From: Anaerolineales bacterium
GTDB lineage: Bacteria > Chloroflexota > Anaerolineae > Anaerolineales > Villigracilaceae
Direction of reading: 5' to 3'
Length of the DNA stretch: 34,822 nucleotides
Assembly: GCA_014860745.1 (NCBI GenBank)
Contig: JACZJC010000046.1
Coordinates: 1 to 34,822, forward strand
A program made the translations under genes and the position numbers. The notes under the pieces are model-generated. The model was not told where the DNA came from and did no database searches. It saw nothing but the letters and a program-made list of their open reading frames with translations. Shown piece after piece: positions 25,300 through 33,713 of the stretch (position 1 is its first letter; each line of letters starts with the position of its first letter).

Positions 25300-25965
25300 A
25301 TGATCGCATCTCTCCTTCTCGGTCTGCTTGGAAGCCTCGGTCACTGTGTGGGGATGTGCAGCGCCATCATCATTCTCTTCGACCGTCAGCCCATTTTTCA
25401 AAACAAACTCGCGTGGTTCCTTGCCCACGCAGGCCGCGTCACCACTTACGCCCTGCTCGGCCTCCTCTTCGGCATCATCGGCCAAACCCTCTGGTCATTC
25501 GGAAACCTGCAAGCCATCCTCTCCATTCTTTTTGCAATCATTGCCTTTTATATGGCATCCGCCTTTATCGGATTGACACCCTCTCCTGAACTTTTATTTT
25601 CCGGATGGATTCAACGCTGGGGACGCGCCATCCGCAATTTCAAAACCGCCTCTCTCTGGACCTCCTACCTGCTCGGCCTGCTTTGGGGACTCCTCCCCTG
25701 CGGCCTCGTTCTGACCGCGCTCATCACAGCAGCTGCCTCCAAATCAGCAGCGCTTGGCGCAATCAACATGCTTGTCTTCGGCATCGCCACCGTCCCAAGC
25801 CTCTTCGCCGTCAAATGGCTGGCGCAAAAATCCAGCGCAAGGACATGGTCGCGCAGCCTCGCCTCTCTCGTCATGATGTTCTTCGGCTTTCAATTCGCCA
25901 TGCGCGGATTTGCGTCATTGGGACTGGTAGATCATTTCATGCTTGGCTCATTCATGTTCTGGTAG
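25300..25965 (+). CDS. SafE/TauE-family six-helix membrane protein
   Basis: A 221-aa protein with about six helices. It begins 'LLLGLLGSLGHCVGMCSAI', the hallmark of the SafE-type branch often encoded beside cytochrome oxidase copper genes (CcoH/CcoI neighbourhoods), and contains the second hallmark 'LWGLLPCGLV' at about 127-136. Paired Cys in 'GHCVGMC' and the 'PCG' could handle copper or sulfur compounds. The ATG at 25300 has no strong ribosome site and follows a stem-loop. Its place between subunit I and a copper ATPase suggests metal-centre assembly. The transported ion is unknown. Confidence 0.82.
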   Translation: MIASLLLGLLGSLGHCVGMCSAIIILFDRQPIFQNKLAWFLAHAGRVTTYALLGLLFGIIGQTLWSFGNLQAILSILFAIIAFYMASAFIGLTPSPELLFSGWIQRWGRAIRNFKTASLWTSYLLGLLWGLLPCGLVLTALITAAASKSAALGAINMLVFGIATVPSLFAVKWLAQKSSARTWSRSLASLVMMFFGFQFAMRGFASLGLVDHFMLGSFMFW

Positions 25966-26001
25966 GTCAAGTACACAAGTAGACAGGTAAAGCGAAAACC
26001 T

Positions 26002-28353
26002 ATGCAACTAACCAACTATCAAACTGCCAAACTCACTTTCACCTGCTCCCTGTGTGGATTGACTACTCTGCATCCCCTCACCAATGGCCGCGGCGATGTC
26101 TTCTGCTGTCCCTCCTGCAAGGAAGTTTCCGCATTGCTGGAGGAATCCCCTGCAAAACCAACTATCCTTGCAAATGAAGCGGACGCCGAAAATATAACCC
26201 TCACCCTCGGCGGGATGTGGTGCTCCTCGTGTGCATGGCTGGTGAGTGAACAGCTCAAGCGCACCAAAGGCGTGATGGATGCGGAAGTCAGTTTCATTCA
26301 ACAGCAAGCCAACCTGACCTTTGACAGTGCTATCACCAATCCCAAATTGCTCAAGAAACGCGTGCGCTCGCTCGGCTATCAGGCCACTCTTCCCAACGAA
26401 AAACCGCACGACGAAGAAGAATCATTTTTCACCCGCCTGCTGATCGGCGGCGTGATGGTCCTGCATGACCTGATCGTTGGAACAGGAATCTACGCGCGCG
26501 AAGTTTTCGGCTGGGTCACACCCGAATCCCAGCCGCTCGTGGACTTCTTCCAGGTGATGATGCTGGTTACCAGCATTCCCGTTCTGCTCCTGCTGGGCTT
26601 GCCGATTCTTCGGGCGGGTTTCGCCAGCCTCCTGCGCGGACAACCCAACATCCACACCCTCATCACCATCGGCACGTTTTCGGCATTTGGTCTTTCCGTT
26701 TATCACCTCATCGTAGGTCATGGCGGGCTGTACTTTGATACAGCCACCATGCTCATCTTTTTAGTTTCCATCGGGCGCTGGCTTGAAATGCAGGCGCACG
26801 CGTCCAACAACAAAGCCGTGATGAAATTGCTTGAACAGATTCCTAACACAGCCAATGTTGTCACCAGTGAGATGGATAAGACCGTCAAGGTCGCCGACCT
26901 AAAACCCGGGATGCGCGTCCGCATTCGACCCGGCGAACGATTCCCCGTAGACGGTCTCATCGCCACTGGCGAAGGGGATGTGGACGAATCCCTGCTGACC
27001 GGTGAACCCAAACCCGTCTCCTACCACGAAGGGGATGCCGTCAAAGCCGGTACGATCAATCTCGACGGCAGTTTTGAAGTCATTGCCACAGCGGTCGGCG
27101 AATCCACTACAGCAGGGCAGATCGGAAGATTATTGCACGAAGCGCTATGGGCGCGTTCTCCGTTGGAACGGCTGGTGGACAAACTGTCTGCGTGGATGAC
27201 TCCCATCGCACTGGCTCTCGCAACCATCGCCTTCCTCGTCTGGAATTATGTCTCGGGCATTGAAACGGGCTTGCTTGTCGCGTTATCCGTCCTGCTGATT
27301 GCCTGTCCCTGCGCGCTGGGGCTTGCCACTCCTCTCACTCTTTGGCTGTCACTGGAACGCGCCGCTGAATCAGGCGCGATCCTGCGAAGCACCGCCGCAC
27401 TTGAACGGCTTGCAAAAGTGGACAAGGTTTTCTTCGATAAGACAGGCACGCTCAGTCAATTGCCGATGAAGGTGCATGAAATCAAAGAAGAAAAAGGAAA
27501 TAATTTTCTTCAGATTGTCGCTTCTGTTGAAAACGAGTCAGAACATCCCCTGGCAAAGGCAATTGTCGAATTCGCAAAAACAAAAAATATCGAGCTCATC
27601 AAACCAGCCTCCTTCAAAGCGTTACCCGCTCTCGGCGTCATCGCCCAATTACCAATCTCCAATCTCCAGTCTTTAATTACCATCGGTTCCGCGCGCCTTA
27701 TGTCTGCTGAAGGGTTGGAAATGCCGCATAATATCGATCAACAGGCCGAGGCTTGGAAAGAAGCGGGTCTGGTCGTCGTCTATGCCGGGTGGGCAGGAAA
27801 AGTCAGAGGGATTGTGGGGTTAGGAGAGACGGTCCGCGCGGAGGCAAAAGGGGTCATCGTGGAATTGCAGTCGCGCGGGCTGAATCTCGGCGTGTTGACA
27901 GGCGATGAGGCCGGCGCGGGTAAGAGATGGCAGAGCGCGCTGGGCATTCCCGTGCAAGCCGCGCTCACGCCGGATGAAAAGATGAACCGGCTTGCGGAAA
28001 ATGCCGCCATGGTCGGCGATGGAATCAATGACGGGCCCGCGCTCGCCGCCGCAACGGTAGGCCTGGCGATGAATCACGGAACCGATGTGGCGCGCACCGC
28101 CGCCGATATTGTTTTGATGCGCGATGATTTGAACCTCATCCCCTGGCTGATCGACCTTTCGCGCGAGTCGATGAAGCGCGTAAAACAAAATCTGGGCTGG
28201 GCTGTAATTTACAACCTGGTCGGCGTCATCCTCGCAATGGCAGGATTGTTACAGCCTGTTTTTTCAGCCTTCGCGATGATCGCGAGCAGTATCTTCGTCA
28301 CGAGCAATGCGATGAAGATGAATAAATTTCCGTTGTTGAATGAAAAAGATTAA
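26002..28353 (+). CDS. P1B-type copper ATPase of the CcoI/FixI (CopA2) class
   Basis: A 783-aa pump. An N-terminal Cys4 ribbon (C15, C18, C35/C36, C39) is followed by one heavy-metal domain with 'GMWCSSCAWL' (C74, C77), a pattern typical of CcoI/FixI rather than plain CopA. Then come membrane helices, actuator 'TGE' (333-335), intramembrane 'CPC' (435-437), phosphorylation D479 in 'DKTGT', nucleotide-binding 'SEHP' and hinge 'GDGINDGPA'. CcoI-type pumps export copper slowly for the assembly of heme-copper enzymes. Position after subunit I and SafE fits CuA (and perhaps active-site metal) loading. No clear ribosome site precedes the ATG. Confidence 0.93.
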   Translation: MQLTNYQTAKLTFTCSLCGLTTLHPLTNGRGDVFCCPSCKEVSALLEESPAKPTILANEADAENITLTLGGMWCSSCAWLVSEQLKRTKGVMDAEVSFIQQQANLTFDSAITNPKLLKKRVRSLGYQATLPNEKPHDEEESFFTRLLIGGVMVLHDLIVGTGIYAREVFGWVTPESQPLVDFFQVMMLVTSIPVLLLLGLPILRAGFASLLRGQPNIHTLITIGTFSAFGLSVYHLIVGHGGLYFDTATMLIFLVSIGRWLEMQAHASNNKAVMKLLEQIPNTANVVTSEMDKTVKVADLKPGMRVRIRPGERFPVDGLIATGEGDVDESLLTGEPKPVSYHEGDAVKAGTINLDGSFEVIATAVGESTTAGQIGRLLHEALWARSPLERLVDKLSAWMTPIALALATIAFLVWNYVSGIETGLLVALSVLLIACPCALGLATPLTLWLSLERAAESGAILRSTAALERLAKVDKVFFDKTGTLSQLPMKVHEIKEEKGNNFLQIVASVENESEHPLAKAIVEFAKTKNIELIKPASFKALPALGVIAQLPISNLQSLITIGSARLMSAEGLEMPHNIDQQAEAWKEAGLVVVYAGWAGKVRGIVGLGETVRAEAKGVIVELQSRGLNLGVLTGDEAGAGKRWQSALGIPVQAALTPDEKMNRLAENAAMVGDGINDGPALAAATVGLAMNHGTDVARTAADIVLMRDDLNLIPWLIDLSRESMKRVKQNLGWAVIYNLVGVILAMAGLLQPVFSAFAMIASSIFVTSNAMKMNKFPLLNEKD

Positions 28354-28360
28354 ACACAAA

Positions 28361-28421
28361 GGACACGAAGTACACAAAGGTAAAACAGTTTTCCTTCGAG
28401 ACCTTTGTGGCCTTCGTGTTT
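28361..28421. repeat. 'acacgaag / cacaaagg' palindromic repeat
   Basis: 'acacgaagtacacaaaggt' (28363-28381) and 'acctttgtggccttcgtgt' (28401-28419) are near-perfect reverse complements. A hairpin can form between the ATPase stop and the cytochrome b fusion start. It lacks a T-run immediately after, and 'aaaaaagga' following it serves as the ribosome site. Confidence 0.7.
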
Positions 28422-28434
28422 AAAAAAGGAACTC

Positions 28435-30498
28435 ATGACACTTCCCAACCCCTACGCACAACGCAAAACTCTCCGTACGTTCGAAAAAATTTGGACAAGG
28501 CTCGAAGGCCTGGTAAACCGATTCACAAAATCGGATTTCAACCCGTTTTATCACCTCGGCACCTTGACCATTTTCATGCTTCTCGCGCTGCTTGCAACCG
28601 GCGTATACCTCACCGCCATTTATCGCCCCGGCCTCGATGTGGCTTATGCCACCGTCGAAAAAATCGACTCGAACTGGTTCGGTTCGCTCATGCGCAGTGT
28701 CCATCGATACGCAAGCGACGCGATGATTCTGCTCATCATTTTGCACCTGCTCAAAATGCTGTTCAGCGACAAATTCTGGGGGCAGCGCTGGCTGGCATGG
28801 ACCAGCGGCTGGATCATGCTGGCGGGCGTGTGGCTGACGGGCACCTTCGGCTATTGGCTGGTTTGGGACCTGCGCGCGCAATGGATGACCGAATACATGA
28901 TGGAAACTCTCGCGGGCACGTCGGGCCTCACTTATGTCGCCGCCGACATCGAGTCGCGCACGTTTTCCAACTTCGTCATCATCATCTTTTTGCATGTCTT
29001 TCTGCCGCTTATCGGATTCCTTGGCATTTACATCCACGGCCTGCGCCTTTCCCGCGCACGCTGGTGGTCTCCACGCTGGGTCAGCATTCAGGCAGTCATC
29101 GGGCTGGTGATTCTTTCGCTCATCAAACCCGTACAATCTTTTGCGGAAGCCGACCTCTCCACCCTCATTCAGTCCGTGCCGATGGACGCGTATTACCTCG
29201 GCTTTCTTCCATTGATAGACCAATGGAGCAATATGATTTTCTGGGCTCTGGCAATTCTCGTCGGCGGGAGTTTGTTCCTGCTCCCCTGGCTCGCCTCGGG
29301 GCGTGACCCTGGGCCTGCCATCGTCACCGATCCGCAGTGTACTGGCTGTAACATTTGCTACGCCGAATGTCCGTACGATGCCATCCGCATGGTGGACCGC
29401 GACGATGAGACGAAGTATCAAAAACTGGCCATCATCAATAATGCGCAATGCACAGGCTGTGGGATTTGCGTGGGAGCCTGTCCTACCGACGCTATTAATT
29501 TACATGGCGGGTACAACAGCGAACAGGTCTTTAGCGCGGTCAAAGGCGCATTGCACCGCGAAAAGAAGGAAGGGAATCCCGTCACGGTTTTGTTTGCAAG
29601 CCAGCGCGATGAAGCGCTGGGAAGCCTGCCGGCGCGATTAATTGTCGGGGAGAAAAATGTTCCCGTTGCTGTATCAGCCTGGGGGGATGGCGGGGCGGCG
29701 CGCATCGTCACGGCTGTGCTTCCCAGCACGAGCGCGGTCAATATTGAATGGGTCAAGTCGCTGAACAGCGAAGGCGCGCGCGATGTTGTCATCCTTGCAC
29801 AGCCGTATGATGACAACTTGAACCGCGAAGACACGCATTGGATTCTGAACCGCCTGCATTTGCGCCCCGCACTGGTGACAAAAGACCTGCACTGGCTCGA
29901 GGCCACACCCGGCGACTCGAAAACGGTTGAAAATTACCTGAACAATCTGCACAAACCTGAAACGCAGGCGAAAAAATCCGCGCCCCTTTTGCCTGAAGTG
30001 AAAGAACGCAGTAAATTGATTCCTTCCCTGGTGAGCGGTTTGGTCGGAACCGTACTTCTGCTTGGGTTGTTCGCGCTGGCCCTGCCGCTGGACATTCCCG
30101 CCGGGATGAAAGCCGCGGAGCAAAGCGCGCTGCGTGTGGCGCTGGATGCCAAAGGCAGGATCGAAGTCTCCAATATTCCCGAAGGGGTGATCCTGCCCGA
30201 AGGTGCCGATCCCGTCAAGATTTTCGGCGGCACTCATTTTCCCATCAGCCTGCGCGTGATTGTGGACGGCAGAACGATCCTGGATGATACCTACAAACCC
30301 TCGGGAATCAGCGGCAACGGGCGCATCTCTGCACTGGAATTTTTAGTGATCGAACCAGGCACACATCAAGTGGAAGTGTGGATGAAGGACGACTCGGGCG
30401 ATTACCGCCTGTCGTATTCAGGCGAGGTGAATTTTGAAAAAGGCAGGGCATTGATCCTTGCGTATGATGAAAAGTTGGATACGTTCGTGTTGAGGTAA
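28435..30498 (+). CDS. Cytochrome b / 2x[4Fe-4S] ferredoxin / Rossmann-like fusion protein
   Basis: A 687-aa membrane electron-transfer protein. Residues 40-203 form a cytochrome b6-like four-helix core with two bis-His heme b pairs, H90/H104 and H187/H201, each 13 residues apart. Two more helices follow (about 217-235, 265-287). A double [4Fe-4S] ferredoxin is complete at C302/C305/C308/C312 and C339/C342/C345/C349. Residues 365-500 look like a Rossmann-type domain, faintly MvhD/FlpD-like but without Cys. A helix near 543-563 and a C-terminal beta-rich domain end the protein. The ATG at 28435 has 'aagga' just upstream. It may link quinone and cytoplasmic ferredoxin or NAD(P)H pools to the operon's enzyme. 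I know no named family with this full order. Confidence 0.85.
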   Translation: MTLPNPYAQRKTLRTFEKIWTRLEGLVNRFTKSDFNPFYHLGTLTIFMLLALLATGVYLTAIYRPGLDVAYATVEKIDSNWFGSLMRSVHRYASDAMILLIILHLLKMLFSDKFWGQRWLAWTSGWIMLAGVWLTGTFGYWLVWDLRAQWMTEYMMETLAGTSGLTYVAADIESRTFSNFVIIIFLHVFLPLIGFLGIYIHGLRLSRARWWSPRWVSIQAVIGLVILSLIKPVQSFAEADLSTLIQSVPMDAYYLGFLPLIDQWSNMIFWALAILVGGSLFLLPWLASGRDPGPAIVTDPQCTGCNICYAECPYDAIRMVDRDDETKYQKLAIINNAQCTGCGICVGACPTDAINLHGGYNSEQVFSAVKGALHREKKEGNPVTVLFASQRDEALGSLPARLIVGEKNVPVAVSAWGDGGAARIVTAVLPSTSAVNIEWVKSLNSEGARDVVILAQPYDDNLNREDTHWILNRLHLRPALVTKDLHWLEATPGDSKTVENYLNNLHKPETQAKKSAPLLPEVKERSKLIPSLVSGLVGTVLLLGLFALALPLDIPAGMKAAEQSALRVALDAKGRIEVSNIPEGVILPEGADPVKIFGGTHFPISLRVIVDGRTILDDTYKPSGISGNGRISALEFLVIEPGTHQVEVWMKDDSGDYRLSYSGEVNFEKGRALILAYDEKLDTFVLR

Positions 30499-30508
30499 GC
30501 TCGAATCA

Positions 30509-30548
30509 CACAGGCTCACAAAGGGATTAACCTTTGTGAGCCTGTGTA
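30509..30548. terminator. Bidirectional terminator between convergent genes
   Basis: A perfect 17-bp stem (30509-30525 / 30532-30548) with a 6-base loop lies between the convergent stops at 30498 and 30566. Poor T-runs on both sides, but position and strength favour transcript end formation. The arms use the 'cacaaagg' words of the local repeat family. Confidence 0.75.
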
Positions 30549-30565
30549 TATTGAGCGGCGATTTT

Positions 30566-31066
30566 TTATCCCTTCGGCTTTTTGTTATAAACAATCACAA
30601 ACCCAATCAAAGCCACAACCAACACTCCGAACGGAATCCATGCCAGCAATGCCCGTTGGACAAGCACACTGCGAAATGGCGCTTCGGCTGCTGGATTGGC
30701 GGCATACCATTTACCATCGTATTCAGAAGAGCCTTCCACCAACCCGTCGTAATAGACATAGCCTGTGTATGGGTAATAATGCAATTGATCGAACGGCAGG
30801 TCCTTGGGTTTGCTGTCGGTAAACTCCACGTACACACGCACGACCTGGTAGCCCTGCCCAGGGTTAACGGGCGCAGGCACTTCACCCTGCGAAAAATCGG
30901 CAAAGGCAAAGAAATCCTGCGTGAGAGCGGGGTTGGTCACATTGATCTCGCCCGTAATGCCCGGTCCTTTGATGGTGATGTAATCGAACCCGCCTTTCGC
31001 AAAGACCAGCGCGGATGGGATGAATAATCCCAGGGCAAGCAATAGAATGGAATATTTTTTGAACAT
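30566..31066 (-). CDS. Secreted membrane-anchored protein of unknown function
   Basis: A 166-aa protein with a signal sequence ('SILLLALGLFIPSALVFA', about 5-22), a beta-rich outer domain containing 'KGPGITGEINVTNPAL' and 'YYPYTGYVYYDGL', and a C-terminal helix (about 143-161) ending in 'YNKKPKG'. It should sit on the outer face of the membrane. The ATG at 31066 has 'ggag' 7 bases upstream; a TTG two codons earlier is less likely. It is the only minus-strand gene in this half, divergent from the NnrS gene, so the two may share control. I do not recognise the family. Confidence 0.75.
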   Translation of the reverse strand: MFKKYSILLLALGLFIPSALVFAKGGFDYITIKGPGITGEINVTNPALTQDFFAFADFSQGEVPAPVNPGQGYQVVRVYVEFTDSKPKDLPFDQLHYYPYTGYVYYDGLVEGSSEYDGKWYAANPAAEAPFRSVLVQRALLAWIPFGVLVVALIGFVIVYNKKPKG

Positions 31067-31155
31067 CTGCAATCTCCGTAATGGGATATTTTGATTTTAC
31101 ATGATTGTTCTAAAAAATCTGTGACGGAAGTCCGTTTTGGTGGTTAAATATACTC
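31067..31155. promoter_or_regulatory. Divergent promoter region of the anchored protein and NnrS genes
   Basis: An AT-rich 89-base gap between divergent starts. 'taaata' at 31145-31150 sits immediately before the NnrS ATG, and no ribosome site precedes that ATG, so NnrS may have a leaderless or very short leader mRNA. 'TGTGA-CGGAAG-TCCGT' at 31120-31135 is a poor Crp/Fnr-like site (7 of 10). Only suggestive. Confidence 0.35.
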
Positions 31156-32253
31156 ATGAAAATCACGCCCAACCGCTTTCCCATCCCCTTTCTTTTTCTC
31201 GCCATCCTCGGTCTGCTCGCCGCATTGTGGGCGGGCCTCATGCGCCTCGGATGGCAGCTGCCTGCGCTGACTCCCTCCCTCGCCATGGCACATGGCCCGC
31301 TGATGATCTCTGGATTTTTGGGAACGTTGATCACCCTCGAGCGCGCAGTCGCGATGAAGCAAAAGTGGATGTACCTTTCCCCGCTTCTTTCCGGACTGGG
31401 GTGGCTGGTCACCATTCTGATTAGGGGTCTTCCGCTGGGGCCAGTTATGCTCACTCTTGCCAGCCTCGGTGGAGTTGCCATCCTCGCAGAGATCGTTCGC
31501 CGCGAGTATGCAATACACACCGTCACCATGCTTCTCGGCGCATTGGCATGGCTGACGGGAAATGTTCTCTGGCTTTCTGGCTGGCAAATTCATCAAGTCG
31601 TATTTTTCTGGATGGCGTTTCTTGTGCTGACGATTGCAGGCGAACGGTTGGAACTTAGCCGCGTCTTGCGTCCTTCGAGAATTCAGCAAATTCTATTCGC
31701 TGGAATCGTCGTGATTTTTCTGGCAGGGATTTTGCTTGCGATGATCAATTTGCAGGCGGGCACACGACTCAGCGGGCTGGGGTTGATTCTGCTTCCGCTT
31801 TGGTCATTGCGCAATGACATTGCCTGGCGCAACATAAAACATAAACTTCCGCTCACCCGTTATATTGCGTGGTGTCTTGCGCTGGGATTCGTCTGGCTCG
31901 GCATCAGCGGCGGATTAAGCCTGTTGTTCGGCGCACAGGTTGCAGGTCCAAGATATGATGCGGTACTGCATGCGGTCTTCGTCGGCTTTGTCATTTCGAT
32001 GATCTTCGGTCATGCGCCCATCATCTTCCCCGCCATCCTCGGAGTGCCGATCAATTTCCAGCCTGCGTTTTACATCCATCTGGCGTTGCTGCATGGCTCG
32101 CTTGCCCTCCGCGTTTTCGCCGATTATGCCAACCTGCATGCATGGCGGATGTGGGGCGGATTGCTGAACGAGATCGCCATTTTCATTTTCATTGGAATGA
32201 CGGCTTATTCGGTTCGGAAGGGTTTTGCGGAGGCATCCCGGCATGCAGGCTGA
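31156..32253 (+). CDS. NnrS-family heme-copper membrane protein (nitric oxide stress)
   Basis: A 365-aa protein with about 11-12 helices. It carries the family signature 'AMAHGPLMISGFLGTLITLERAVAM' split across 42-70 and a later 'LHAVFVGFVISMIFGHAPIIFP' with conserved His residues. NnrS proteins are heme- and copper-containing membrane proteins found with nitrite and nitric oxide reductase genes; they relieve nitrosative stress in the bacteria studied. This gene overlaps the Crp/Fnr regulator by 11 bases, linking regulator output to nitrogen-oxide metabolism. The assignment rests on the His/Gly/Glu-Arg signature; no gene name is given because the family contains several groups. Confidence 0.82.
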   Translation: MKITPNRFPIPFLFLAILGLLAALWAGLMRLGWQLPALTPSLAMAHGPLMISGFLGTLITLERAVAMKQKWMYLSPLLSGLGWLVTILIRGLPLGPVMLTLASLGGVAILAEIVRREYAIHTVTMLLGALAWLTGNVLWLSGWQIHQVVFFWMAFLVLTIAGERLELSRVLRPSRIQQILFAGIVVIFLAGILLAMINLQAGTRLSGLGLILLPLWSLRNDIAWRNIKHKLPLTRYIAWCLALGFVWLGISGGLSLLFGAQVAGPRYDAVLHAVFVGFVISMIFGHAPIIFPAILGVPINFQPAFYIHLALLHGSLALRVFADYANLHAWRMWGGLLNEIAIFIFIGMTAYSVRKGFAEASRHAG

Positions 32254-32926
32254 TATTCTCCTCAAACGAATGCAGGCATTCGAGTTCCTGCGCGGGCTGG
32301 ATCATGAGACGCTTGCACAGCTTGCGGCGGGCGCGCTTTGGAAGGTCTTTCCGCCGAATGCGGTTGTTTTTTGGGAGGGGGATGTGGAAAGCAATTTATT
32401 CTATCTGCAATACGGTTCGTTGAAGGTGCTGCGGTCGTCAGTGGATGGGCGCGAACAGGTGCTGCGATTCATCGATACCGGCGAGGTGTTCAACGAAGTG
32501 GGTGTGCTCGCCAATAAGCCAAACCCCGCAACAGCTGTTGCGCTGGAAGAATCGGGCATCTGGCTGATTCCGCGCCATGCTCTGGAAAAAGTGGTTTTGA
32601 CTCACCCGCAAACCGCCTTGCAGATCATCGAAAACATGGCGGATAAAATCATCAGCCTCGTTACGCTCGCTGCGGATTTATCGCTCAAGTCGGTGGAGGC
32701 GCGATTCGCCAAATTACTTCTGGATCAAGCCGAGGGGGATGTGATCGAACGCCGCCGCTGGACGAATCAAACCGAGTTGGCGGCACATTTGGGGACAGTG
32801 CCCGACGTGCTAAGCCGCGTCATCCGCGAGTTGACGAAGGCGGGGTTGATTGAGATGGACAGGCAGCAGATCCGTATTTTGGATCGCGCACGGCTGGCCG
32901 AGCGGGGATTGATACAGGACGAATAA
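32243..32926 (+). CDS. Crp/Fnr-family transcriptional regulator (Cys-less)
   Basis: A 227-aa regulator. An N-terminal cyclic-nucleotide-binding-like barrel (about 15-120), a dimer helix (about 120-150), and a winged helix-turn-helix (about 165-220) with 'TNQTELAAHLGTVPDVLSRVIREL'-type sequence over 171-196. The recognition helix has D-x-x-S-R, close to the Fnr E-x-x-S-R pattern. There are no Cys residues, so an Fnr [4Fe-4S] oxygen sensor is excluded; a heme-type (DNR-like) or other sensor is possible. ATG 32243 has 'ggagg' 9 bases upstream and lies within the end of the NnrS gene. It is the natural candidate for the palindromes at 22684 and 22748. Confidence 0.92.
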   Translation: MQADILLKRMQAFEFLRGLDHETLAQLAAGALWKVFPPNAVVFWEGDVESNLFYLQYGSLKVLRSSVDGREQVLRFIDTGEVFNEVGVLANKPNPATAVALEESGIWLIPRHALEKVVLTHPQTALQIIENMADKIISLVTLAADLSLKSVEARFAKLLLDQAEGDVIERRRWTNQTELAAHLGTVPDVLSRVIRELTKAGLIEMDRQQIRILDRARLAERGLIQDE

Positions 32927-32942
32927 GAATTCGGTTCAAAAA

Positions 32943-32958
32943 CCCGACAAAAGTCGGG
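32943..32958 (+). terminator. Small stem-loop after the Crp/Fnr gene
   Basis: 'cccgac' and 'gtcggg' pair around 'aaaa', 16 bases after the stop codon. Six base pairs and no T-run, so a weak terminator at best. Confidence 0.3.
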
Positions 32959-33009
32959 GTGGGAAGCGGGGGGGTACATTAAAGTCAGGCATATCAGAAA
33001 GGAGCCGGT

Positions 33010-33330
33010 ATGCCGGAGACAAATCAAATCTATTTTACAGATCCAAAATCAAAGGCGGTCTTTGCAGCGGATGGGCCGCGGCCCCAGTTCCTCATCGACT
33101 CGCCGAAGTTCAAAGCGCTCGTGGTGGGGCTGGAGGCAGGCGGACAAATCCCCGTTCACCCGGGCGAGACGGCCATGTATCATTTCCTCGAAGGCGAGGG
33201 ACTGATGACTGTGGATGAGGAAATTTTCGCCATCAAACCCGGGGTGACAGTGGTTGTGCCTGGGGGCGCGAAACGCGGCATAAATGCAAAGACGCGGATC
33301 ATCTTTCTCGGTTCAAAAGGCGAAGCATGA
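33010..33330 (+). CDS. Small cupin-domain protein
   Basis: A 106-aa single cupin barrel. The first motif appears as 'IPVHPGETAMYHFLEGEG' (about 46-63), giving His, Glu and His as possible metal ligands, and the second motif region as 'GVTVVVPGGAKRGINA' (about 78-93), in which the usual His is replaced. Small cupins can bind iron, zinc or manganese or act as sensors; no substrate can be assigned. The ATG at 33010 has 'aaaggag' 6 bases upstream. The stop overlaps the next start by ATGA, so it is coupled to the four-helix membrane protein. Confidence 0.85.
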   Translation: MPETNQIYFTDPKSKAVFAADGPRPQFLIDSPKFKALVVGLEAGGQIPVHPGETAMYHFLEGEGLMTVDEEIFAIKPGVTVVVPGGAKRGINAKTRIIFLGSKGEA

Positions 33331-33695
33331 ATTCCAAACGGAAGATTGCAGCTGTCCTTGCGTTCGTGGTTGGCATCTTCTCGATCTTTGCCGGCGGAAT
33401 GGCAATGCGAGGCTGGGAACCCGGCTATTCCATGCTGGGATGGCTTCCAATTTACAACTTCAGCATGGGCATTCTGACGGTTTTTATTCCAACGGTTCTC
33501 ATCTGGAAGAACAACCGCCATGCCTCGACCGGCGCGTTCCTTTTCTTTGGAATACACACTGGCGCCACCGCGCTGCTGTTGCTGGTATTTCGGGACTCTG
33601 TCGCCACGCAAAGCCTGCTCGCCATGACGTTCCGACTTGTCGTCTGGCTGGTCATACTTGCGCTGATTTATTTTTCCAAACCCAAAACAAAATAA
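33327..33695 (+). CDS. Four-helix membrane protein, unknown function
   Basis: A 122-aa protein with about four helices (about 8-26, 39-59, 69-88, 97-115) and short polar loops. The first loop has 'MAMRGWEPGYSMLGWLPIYN', rich in aromatic and Met residues. It starts inside the cupin stop (ATGA) and is followed 18 bases later by cytochrome b561, with a ribosome site in between, so it is part of the same transcript. I do not recognise the family. A role beside the heme protein is inferred from gene order only. Confidence 0.75.
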   Translation: MNSKRKIAAVLAFVVGIFSIFAGGMAMRGWEPGYSMLGWLPIYNFSMGILTVFIPTVLIWKNNRHASTGAFLFFGIHTGATALLLLVFRDSVATQSLLAMTFRLVVWLVILALIYFSKPKTK

Positions 33696-33713
33696 TACTT
33701 TAAGGAGCAGGTC

